From contig JAFRGC010000054.1 of the NCBI GenBank assembly GCA_017434025.1, positions 42,789-106,788 of the forward strand: 64,000 nucleotides of DNA, in the 5' to 3' direction. The number at the start of each line of letters is the position of its first letter. The first letter of the stretch is position 1. Below the pieces are notes generated by a model. That model did not search any database. It was not told the DNA's origin and saw only the letters and a list, made by a program, of their open reading frames with translations. This DNA comes from Mogibacterium sp. GTDB lineage: Bacteria > Bacillota > Clostridia > Peptostreptococcales > Anaerovoracaceae. This document shows, piece by piece, positions 36,435 to 43,288 of this stretch. The translations under genes and the position numbers were made by a program.

Positions 36435-36735
36435 TAATATCCCGGGTGCGGAGATCGAGGTCATAGGGATCGTCAAGGGTACGATAGTGCAGAGCAAGAA
36501 TATCGGAAGGGATTTCATGGCAGGCATGAAGTCTCTCGTGGGAGGCGAGATCGTCGGCTATACAGAGATGCTGACGGAAGCGAGACAGATGGCGACCAAA
36601 CGCATGGTGGATGAAGCGGAAGAGCTCGGCGCGGATGCGATCGTCGGTGTCAGGTATGGCTCATCACAAGTGATGGACAGCGCCGCAGAGGTCCTTGCCT
36701 ACGGCACGGCAGTTAAGATCGTTGGAAAGAAATAG
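36415..36735 (+). CDS. YbjQ/UPF0145 family protein
   Basis: 106 residues, full length for the family. It has the GEIVGYTEMLTEARQMA segment and AEELGADAIVGVRY characteristic of YbjQ, a proposed heavy-metal-binding protein that forms pentamers in known structures. Translation is probably coupled to the MerR gene. The MerR pairing suggests a stress-linked role. Confidence 0.88.
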   Translation: MKLVSIDNIPGAEIEVIGIVKGTIVQSKNIGRDFMAGMKSLVGGEIVGYTEMLTEARQMATKRMVDEAEELGADAIVGVRYGSSQVMDSAAEVLAYGTAVKIVGKK

Positions 36736-36766
36736 CAAAGAAATAGTAAGGATGGAATAAGATATC

Positions 36767-37999
36767 ATGGCTGAACTCGACAAACTTATCAGGGATTATG
36801 CTGAACTCGTGATCAGATCAGGAGTCAATCTGCAGAAAGGGCAGAGACTGTCGATAACATGTCCGGTGGAATGCGCGGATTTTGCAAGACTTTGCGCTGC
36901 AGCGGCTTATGAAGCAGGCTGCAGGGAGGTCCTGATGCGCTGGCGTGACGATGATCTCACGCGTATGAAGTATCTGCATGCGGATGACGATATATTTGAT
37001 ATCGTAAACTCGTGGGAAATCGACTATCTGAACACTCTTTCCGGGGAAGGAGCTGCATTCCTGACGATCCATGCGGAGGATCCGGAGAGCCTCAAGGGCG
37101 TGGATCCGGACCGTCTGAGAAGATCGCAGATCAGTTCCGGCAAAGCGCTGGAAACGTACCGCGCGAGACTGATGAAGAGCGAGTGCCCATGGTGCGTATG
37201 CTCCGTTCCTTCCAAGGCATGGGCTGCTGCGGTATTCCCTGAGCTCAGTGAAGAGGAGGCTGTGGCAAGACTGTGGAAAGAGATCCTGACAGCCTGCAGG
37301 GTCGACGGAGGCGACGCTGTTCAGAACTGGAGAGATCATGTCAACGAGGTCAGGGGACACATGGAGTTCCTGAACAAATGCAATTTCAGGACTTTGAGAT
37401 ATAAGAACGCAGCAGGTACTGACGTTACGGTCGACCTGCCGGAAGGTCACTACTGGGGCGGCGCGGAAGAGAAGGCCGGAACAGGCGTCATGTTCTCGCC
37501 GAATATCCCGACGGAAGAGGTATTCACGCTTCCGAAGAAGGACAGCATGAACGGGACGCTGGTAGCGACCAAACCGCTCAGCTACAACGGCTCGGTGATA
37601 GAGGGCTTCAGCTTCAAGGTGAAAGACGGCAGGATCGTCGAGGTCCATGCCGACAAAGGCGAGGACATCCTCAAAGATGCAGTGTCGGTAGATGAAGGCG
37701 CTTCGTATTTCGGTGAAGTGGCATTGGTGGCGTACGATTCGCCGATCTCCAGATCCGGCGTTTTGTTCCTCAATACGCTGTTCGACGAGAACGCGTCATG
37801 CCATTTTGCGTTTGGTGAAGCATATCCGAACATAATCGGAGCGGAAGATATGAGCGAAGAAGAGCTCCTGGCAAGGGGAATGAACACATCGATCACGCAT
37901 GTGGATTTCATGATCGGATCGGAAGATCTGGAGATCACCGGTATCACGCATGATGGCAGAGAGATCCCGGTATTCAGGAACGGAAATTTTGCATTCTAG
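36767..37999 (+). CDS. M29 family aminopeptidase
   Basis: 410 residues. The AmpS/thermophilic aminopeptidase family uses two metal ions. The start LIRDYAELVIRSGVNLQKGQ is diagnostic, and the metal/catalytic region shows the family's conserved EGHYWGG-, E-rich NIPTEEVFTLPKK, GASYFGEVALV and FNTLFDENASCHFAFGEAY-like motifs. Cytoplasmic peptide degradation. It begins 31 bases after the ybjQ-like gene. Intact. Confidence 0.93.
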   Translation: MAELDKLIRDYAELVIRSGVNLQKGQRLSITCPVECADFARLCAAAAYEAGCREVLMRWRDDDLTRMKYLHADDDIFDIVNSWEIDYLNTLSGEGAAFLTIHAEDPESLKGVDPDRLRRSQISSGKALETYRARLMKSECPWCVCSVPSKAWAAAVFPELSEEEAVARLWKEILTACRVDGGDAVQNWRDHVNEVRGHMEFLNKCNFRTLRYKNAAGTDVTVDLPEGHYWGGAEEKAGTGVMFSPNIPTEEVFTLPKKDSMNGTLVATKPLSYNGSVIEGFSFKVKDGRIVEVHADKGEDILKDAVSVDEGASYFGEVALVAYDSPISRSGVLFLNTLFDENASCHFAFGEAYPNIIGAEDMSEEELLARGMNTSITHVDFMIGSEDLEITGITHDGREIPVFRNGNFAF

Positions 38000-38059
38000 G
38001 ATACATAGGGTGACTGACCACCGGCAAGATGGTACCGTCTGCTCAGGGAGGTATTATCG

Positions 38060-39028
38060 ATGAACACAGAGAAAACAGGAACATTCATTGCGGAACTCCG
38101 CAAAGAGAAGGGCATGAAGCAGGCCGAGCTTGCAGAGCTGCTGCACGTTTCGGACAAAGCCGTTTCGCGCTGGGAGACTGGCCGCGGCTTTCCGGACATC
38201 ACCAATCTGGAGGCATTATCGGAATGTCTCGGCGTTTCGGCTGCCGAACTGATCAGAGGTGAGCGGATGCCGGAAGAGGTTTCGAAGGAAGATCTCAGGA
38301 ATATCACATCCGAGAGCATCTCACTGACGAGGACATTCCTCAACAAGAACAGATACGCCAACACACTGCTCGGCTTCATCACAGGCCTGATGATCGTGAT
38401 CATTGCGGTCGTACATCTGGCCAGCCCGATCTACATCAAAGATGTTGAGCAAGCGCTGACAATCGAGGAACTGACCGACGGCAGGGTAGTGGCAGTCCTG
38501 AATGAGAATGTCAGCGGATATGACATTGATCACCTTACAGATCCGGACAGCGGCGAGCAGCAGGTCTTCATCGGATGCTATCAGACACTGTTTGACAGGT
38601 GGCTAGGCAGGAAACATGCAGACCTTGTACTCATCGGAGATGCGGAAGAAGTCGGAAGAGTATTCTATTATCCGACCGGCACCGAGGACAAACTGATCTA
38701 CGGCAGCACAGACACCGCCGGATACGGAGGAGTGGTGACACTGCCGAGGCTGGTCTACAACGAGTGGCTTGTGATCGGACTCATCCTTTCCGTTGGCACC
38801 CTCGCTGCATACCTGATACTTCGCAGGAAGCACAAAACGCTTTACGCAGACAGAGCCCTCAATGTCGCGCTGATGTTCGCAGCATTTACCATCAGCATCC
38901 CGATCTGCCTGTTCGGCAAGATGGACGAAGTATACAACGCAAGCTATTACTTCTCCGGGATACTGCTGCTGGCAGTTGTCATTTATCTGATATTCCGTAT
39001 AATTCTATATAGGAAAAGAGGTATATGA
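38060..39028 (+). CDS. XRE-family regulator fused to a membrane domain
   Basis: 322 residues. An N-terminal HTH (FIAELRKEKGMKQAELAELLHVSDKAVSRWETGRGFPD, shown here in part, residues about 8-62) is followed by a linker and a membrane helix (about 95-115). A central extracytoplasmic domain of about 110 residues (VEQALTIEELTDGRVVAV) leads to three further helices (about 228-312). It could signal from envelope to DNA, or regulate a target at the membrane. GGGAGG lies before the ATG. The YdcF gene follows after 7 bases. Confidence 0.8.
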   Translation: MNTEKTGTFIAELRKEKGMKQAELAELLHVSDKAVSRWETGRGFPDITNLEALSECLGVSAAELIRGERMPEEVSKEDLRNITSESISLTRTFLNKNRYANTLLGFITGLMIVIIAVVHLASPIYIKDVEQALTIEELTDGRVVAVLNENVSGYDIDHLTDPDSGEQQVFIGCYQTLFDRWLGRKHADLVLIGDAEEVGRVFYYPTGTEDKLIYGSTDTAGYGGVVTLPRLVYNEWLVIGLILSVGTLAAYLILRRKHKTLYADRALNVALMFAAFTISIPICLFGKMDEVYNASYYFSGILLLAVVIYLIFRIILYRKRGI

Positions 39029-39035
39029 CACATTG

Positions 39036-40241
39036 ATGAAATTTGATACTTTAGATAAGAAACCTAAATTATACAACTTACTGGCGGTCTCTGCTGTCAC
39101 TGCGGTGATCGTCATTTTGCTTGTGAACAGCCAGACTCCGAGGCATGCGGTCTATGCCTGCGGGGTCATGATCGTGTATCTGGCGGTCGCGATCTTCCTG
39201 CTCATGAGGGCTTTTGCCGGGCAGATTCGGTACAACCCGTATTCGTACAATACGATATACTACTCGGGCTTCTCGCTGTTTGCCCTGAGCCTGATGATCA
39301 CTTATGTGATCCTGATGTTCCGGATGATCAAGGACCCTTATGTCTATACGGGGAACGAGATCCAGCATATGCTCGCCGGATCAGCCACATTGTATATGCT
39401 CGTGAGCGCGCCGTTCATATTCGCGTTCTCGGCAGCGCTGTGCATCTCCAACATTTCGCTTATCAGGCATGAAGGGAAGAGACTCGTCAACATCCTGGGG
39501 ATCATCCTCTCCTTCCTGATGATCGGAGGGGAAGTCTTCCTGTTCTTCTTCAACAGCTATTCCACCGGCAGCATGATGGAAGTCATGGTACACGATATCA
39601 TCACCAACCTGTTTGCCGCCGTGTACCTGTATTACGAGTGCATGCTGATCGGCGCAATGATCGCCAACGCGATCGCAGCTTTGTACGAACCGGATCTTGA
39701 CAAGGACTACCTCATCATTCTCGGCTGCGGATTGAGGAGCGACGGATCGCCGACGCCTCTGCTGCGGGGCAGGATCGACAAAGCTCTGGATTTCCGCCGC
39801 AGACAGCTGCAGGAGACCGGCAAAGACCTGGTGTTCGTGACTTCAGGCGGGCAGGGGCCGGACGAAGTGATGTCCGAGAGCAGATCGATGAAGTATTATC
39901 TGCTGGAGCAGGGCATACCGGCGGATCAGATCATTGAAGAAGACCAGTCGTCAGATACCCACGAGAACATGCAGTTCTCCAAGGCGAAGATCGAAGAGCA
40001 CGGCACCGGCAAAGTCGCTTTCTCAACGACAAATTATCATGTGTTCCGCAGCGGCCTCTGTGCAAGGAGAGTCAAGATGCGTGCTGTCGGAATGGGTGCG
40101 AAGACAAAATGGTATTTCTGGCCAAACGCATCCGTCCGCGAATTCGTTGGCCTGCTGACCGAGCACAGGCTCAAGCAGGCGATCATCTTCGGCAGCCTGA
40201 TCACATCCTATCTCGTGCTGACGATCATGTCATTCCAATAG
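39036..40241 (+). CDS. YdcF/SanA-type membrane protein (DUF218)
   Basis: 401 residues. Five to six membrane helices fill the first about 215 residues. A DUF218 domain follows (about 225-400) with LIILGCGLRSDGSPTPLL, FVTSGGQGPDE, IEEDQSSDTHENM and STTNYHVFRSG. DUF218 proteins, such as ElyC and SanA, act in cell-envelope or peptidoglycan metabolism. The start is the ATG one codon after TTG at 39033; GAGGT is 13 bases upstream, slightly far. It follows the XRE-membrane gene closely, so the two are probably linked. Confidence 0.88.
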   Translation: MKFDTLDKKPKLYNLLAVSAVTAVIVILLVNSQTPRHAVYACGVMIVYLAVAIFLLMRAFAGQIRYNPYSYNTIYYSGFSLFALSLMITYVILMFRMIKDPYVYTGNEIQHMLAGSATLYMLVSAPFIFAFSAALCISNISLIRHEGKRLVNILGIILSFLMIGGEVFLFFFNSYSTGSMMEVMVHDIITNLFAAVYLYYECMLIGAMIANAIAALYEPDLDKDYLIILGCGLRSDGSPTPLLRGRIDKALDFRRRQLQETGKDLVFVTSGGQGPDEVMSESRSMKYYLLEQGIPADQIIEEDQSSDTHENMQFSKAKIEEHGTGKVAFSTTNYHVFRSGLCARRVKMRAVGMGAKTKWYFWPNASVREFVGLLTEHRLKQAIIFGSLITSYLVLTIMSFQ

Positions 40242-40387
40242 TCGTTCCAATAGAAGTCGGCTTCAATCACTACAATTCCATCACATGCAGATGTTGAAAT
40301 TTGTGGTAGAATAGCTGTGTATGAGTTAGTAACGTCGAATCGCAGACAGCGTCCGGCGCAATACATTAAAGGGGAGGTAACTATACT

Positions 40388-41290
40388 ATGTTGAAAGATT
40401 TCAAGGCGATGGCTGAGCTGGTCAAGGCTAATCCTGTCAAGAAGAGAATCGTTCTGTGCTGCGCACACGACGAACATTCTCTCGACGCAGTCTACGAAGC
40501 TTATAAGGAAGGGATCGTAGAACCTGTATTTGTCGGCAAGGAAGAAGAGATCAAAGCGATCTGCAAGGAGCAGGGATTTGATTTCGGCGATGTCGCGATC
40601 TACAACGAAGATGACGATGTCGAGGCTGCTAAGACCGCAGTGCGTCTGATCCGTGAGGGCAAGGGCGATTTCCTGATGAAGGGTCGTATGCAGACATCTG
40701 ACCTGCTGAGACAGGTCGTCAATAAAGAAACAGGACTTCAGTGCGGCAAGATCATGTCACACGTCGGACTCTTCCAGGTACCGAATTATCACAAGGTGGT
40801 AGTTCTGACAGACGGCGGAATGCTTCTCGCACCGAACCTCGAGCAGAAGGTCAAGATCATCAACAACGCTGTTGACGTACTCCATTCGCTTGGATATGAG
40901 GATCCGAAGATCGCAGTAGTCTGCGGAGCTGAAGTACTCAATCCTAAGGCTCAGGAGTCTGTCGATGCTGCAGCTCTCAAAGAGATGAACGTGAACGGCG
41001 AGATCACCGGATGCACCGTTGAGGGACCGATTTCCTATGATATCGCTCTCAGCAAAGAGATCGCAGACTTCAAGAAGTTTGACAGCCCGGTCGCAGGTGA
41101 AGCAGACGCTCTGATCATGCCGATCATGGCAGCAGGCAATATGCTCGGCAAGTCCTGGACAGTCAGCAGCAACGGAATGATGGCAGGCATCGTAGTAGGA
41201 GCTAAGGCGCCAATCGTGCTCACATCCAGAGGATCCACAGCAGAAGAGAAGTTCTATTCGATCGTTCTTGCTGCAGCAGCTTCCAACTAG
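40388..41290 (+). CDS. ptb: Phosphate butyryltransferase (phosphate acyltransferase family)
   Basis: 300 residues, the usual Ptb length, with the phosphotransacetylase/phosphotransbutyrylase fold: the early motif FVGKEEEI, GDFLMKGRMQTSDLLRQV, LLAPNLEQKVKII, and GEADALIMPIMAAGNMLGKS near the C-terminus. It converts butyryl-CoA plus phosphate to butyryl phosphate plus CoA. A butyrate kinase gene is not adjacent here. A phosphate acetyltransferase-like specificity cannot be excluded. An extended -10 (TGGTAGAAT at about 40302) and GGGGAGG precede the ATG. Confidence 0.88.
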   Translation: MLKDFKAMAELVKANPVKKRIVLCCAHDEHSLDAVYEAYKEGIVEPVFVGKEEEIKAICKEQGFDFGDVAIYNEDDDVEAAKTAVRLIREGKGDFLMKGRMQTSDLLRQVVNKETGLQCGKIMSHVGLFQVPNYHKVVVLTDGGMLLAPNLEQKVKIINNAVDVLHSLGYEDPKIAVVCGAEVLNPKAQESVDAAALKEMNVNGEITGCTVEGPISYDIALSKEIADFKKFDSPVAGEADALIMPIMAAGNMLGKSWTVSSNGMMAGIVVGAKAPIVLTSRGSTAEEKFYSIVLAAAASN

Positions 41291-41329
41291 TATATTTAGC
41301 AGATCATAAAGAATATAGAGAAAGCACAG

Positions 41330-41366
41330 CACGACCGGTCTCGTATATGAGGCCGGCCGTGTTATT
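41330..41366 (+). terminator. Terminator after ptb
   Basis: CACGACCGGTCTC and GAGGCCGGCCGTG pair with one mismatch around GTATAT, followed by TTATTG. The T tract is weak. Confidence 0.6.
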
Positions 41367-41376
41367 GCATAAGAAA

Positions 41377-41584
41377 CAAAAAAGAGAGACTGCGAGAACC
41401 GTAAGCAGTTCCGGTAGTGGTACAAATGACGTGACCGCCTGCAAGGAGTCCGCTGCCTCTACTGCTACGGTTCTCGCAGTCCCTTATGTCGTGACAAACG
41501 TTGGATGACCTGTCAGCATCTCCCCCACAGCGATGATCAGACAGGACGTTTGCCGGAACTGGCAAGTATGACTAATGTATGTCC
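41377..41584 (-). ncRNA. Candidate structured small RNA (minus strand)
   Basis: On the minus strand a promoter is visible: -35 TTGATA (41619-41614) and -10 TAAGAT (41596-41591) with a 17-base spacer. About 208 bases follow with two strong stem-loops. The first pairs CCTGTC with GACAGG (41509-41514/41540-41545) extended by AAACGT/ACGTTT. The second is a roughly 20-bp stem with one bulge between 41388-41408 and 41462-41481, with a long loop, and is followed on the minus strand by a run of six T residues (41383-41378). No open frame fits. The transcript lies between convergent ptb and mgtC genes. It could be a 6S-like or a novel regulatory RNA. Confidence 0.55.
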
Positions 41585-41680
41585 GACCATATCTTACAAC
41601 GTAGTTTTGGTCATATCAACAATTATTTCCCCAATTATTGCACAATAATATGTACAAATGAGCAAAAAATCGGACAATTA

Positions 41681-41734
41681 AAAACCTCTCTCTGTAGCAG
41701 TTGCAATCACTGCGTTTCGGAAAGAGAGGTTTTT
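41681..41734. terminator. Bidirectional terminator downstream of mgtC
   Basis: AAAACCTCTCT and AGAGAGGTTTT pair around a loop with an inner GCAGT/ACTGC hairpin; T runs occur on both strands. It ends the mgtC transcript. Confidence 0.85.
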
Positions 41735-41761
41735 GTATTGCTTTGTATTTTTTGTTGCGCT

Positions 41762-42253
41762 TTATTCGTTTTCTTTGCGATGATCGCGATGCCGGCTGTG
41801 AGACTCCACGATCGATTTGGACAAGCGGCGCATCACACGCTCTGTGAAGAAGACAGCGACCGTTCCGATGATCGCTCCTTCATAGAATCCGATGCCGATC
41901 GCGAGACCGATGCATGCGGATGCCCACAGTCCCGCAGCAGTCGTCAGGCCCTGGACACGGTTATCATGCGTCATGATGATGGAACCGGCTCCGAGGAAAC
42001 CGATGCCGGAAACTACCTGAGCTCCGATCCTGGTCGGGTCTACAGAGCCGTAGTACAGGTAGGCGTACTGGCCGGTCGTCATAGCAAGCATCGCACCGAG
42101 ACACACCAGGATGTGAGTGCGGAGTCCCGCGTTAGCGCCGTGGACATTCCGGTCATATCCTATGATACCGGCGCAGAATATTACCAGAACAGTGCGGATG
42201 ATGACTGTCGGTAAGGTCGGCTGGAGCAGCCAAGGTAATGCATCAGTGATCAT
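41762..42253 (-). CDS. MgtC/SapB family membrane protein
   Basis: 163 residues with about four membrane helices and the family's GxxGxExQ-like start being divergent here; the DRNVHGANAGLRTHILVCLGAMLAM segment and GIGFLGAGSIIMTHDNRVQGLTTAAGLWASAC are diagnostic. MgtC-like proteins affect magnesium homeostasis and ATP synthase activity. It lacks the C-terminal ACT-like domain of Salmonella MgtC. AGGAGGT precedes the ATG. No M-box magnesium riboswitch is visible in the 168-base upstream gap. Confidence 0.92.
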   Translation of the reverse strand: MITDALPWLLQPTLPTVIIRTVLVIFCAGIIGYDRNVHGANAGLRTHILVCLGAMLAMTTGQYAYLYYGSVDPTRIGAQVVSGIGFLGAGSIIMTHDNRVQGLTTAAGLWASACIGLAIGIGFYEGAIIGTVAVFFTERVMRRLSKSIVESHSRHRDHRKENE

Positions 42254-42421
42254 GACGGTACCTCCTGTAGAACGATCCCATGCGAGAAGTTATTGTTATA
42301 TTGTATTCATACTGACCGTTTTTTTCAATATTTCATCAGGATAAACAGGGCGCCCATGTTATAATGATGACTAATGATGGTCAATGATAATACAGTTCGG
42401 CCGTAAGGGAGGGACATACTA

Positions 42422-43279
42422 ATGATATATGATACTGCCATCATCGGGACAGGCCCGGCGGGACTGTCCGCAGCAATCAATCTGAAGCTGCATAATAAGG
42501 AAGTGATATGGTTCGGAGCGGCGAATTTCAGCTCCAAAGTCGCCATGTCAGAGAAGATCGCCAACTATCCGGGACTGGGACTGATCAGCGGAAAGGAACT
42601 GATCGGTAAGTTCGAAGCTCACCGCGAAGAGATGGGCCTCGAGATCACCGAGCAGATGGTAACAGCGATCATGCCTGGAGATGAGTATTACATGCTGTCG
42701 GCAGGCAGCGATGTTTATATGGCGAAGACGCTGCTGATCGCCACAGGTGTCGCGACGGGCAAAGGCTTTGACGGTGAAGCGGAATACCTCGGACGCGGCG
42801 TCAGCTACTGCGCGACTTGCGACGGTTTCCTGTATAAGGGCAAAACAATCGCCGTCTTCTGCGGTGACGCGAGATTCGAGCACGAAGTGGAATACCTGGC
42901 GGAGATCGCGGACAAAGTGTACTTCGCCGCTTCCTATAAGGGCGCTGCAGTCGACAAACCGAATGTCGAGAAGCTCCCGTCGCCGATCAAGTCGGTATCA
43001 GGCGCAATGAAAGCGAACAAGATCGGACTGGTGGACGGAACAGAGGTCGATATAGACGGGCTGTTCTGCCTGAGGAATTCGATAGCGCCTGCAACACTGC
43101 TCAGCGACCTCGAGCTGGATGGCGTGCATATCGTCACAGACCGCAACATGGCGACCAATCTGCCGGGATGCTTTGCGGCAGGTGACTGCACAGGCAGACC
43201 GTACCAGATCGCGAAGTCGGTCGGCGAAGGCAACATTGCAGCGCACAGCATTATCGAGTATCTGGCAGCCAACAAATAG
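42422..43279 (+). CDS. Thioredoxin reductase-like flavoprotein without an NADPH motif
   Basis: 285 residues. It has an FAD-binding motif (IIGTGPAGLSAAI, residues 7-19), the redox CATC motif (130-133, SYCATCDGF) and the second FAD motif (FAAGDCTGRPYQIAKSVGEG) near the C-terminus. The NADPH-binding region of classic TrxB has GGGDSAxE and HRRDxFR; here it is VFCGDARFEHEVEY and ASYKGAAVDK, so the motifs are absent. This resembles clostridial ferredoxin-dependent flavin thioredoxin reductases (FFTR/DFTR types), which take electrons from ferredoxin. Its real donor needs testing. The next gene starts 9 bases after the stop. Confidence 0.85.
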   Translation: MIYDTAIIGTGPAGLSAAINLKLHNKEVIWFGAANFSSKVAMSEKIANYPGLGLISGKELIGKFEAHREEMGLEITEQMVTAIMPGDEYYMLSAGSDVYMAKTLLIATGVATGKGFDGEAEYLGRGVSYCATCDGFLYKGKTIAVFCGDARFEHEVEYLAEIADKVYFAASYKGAAVDKPNVEKLPSPIKSVSGAMKANKIGLVDGTEVDIDGLFCLRNSIAPATLLSDLELDGVHIVTDRNMATNLPGCFAAGDCTGRPYQIAKSVGEGNIAAHSIIEYLAANK

Positions 43280-43288
43280 CAATACCGG

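Noticed and set aside
42254-42421. M-box magnesium riboswitch upstream of mgtC
   Set aside because: The interval is only about 170 bases shared with a divergent gene, and none of the conserved M-box segments is visible.
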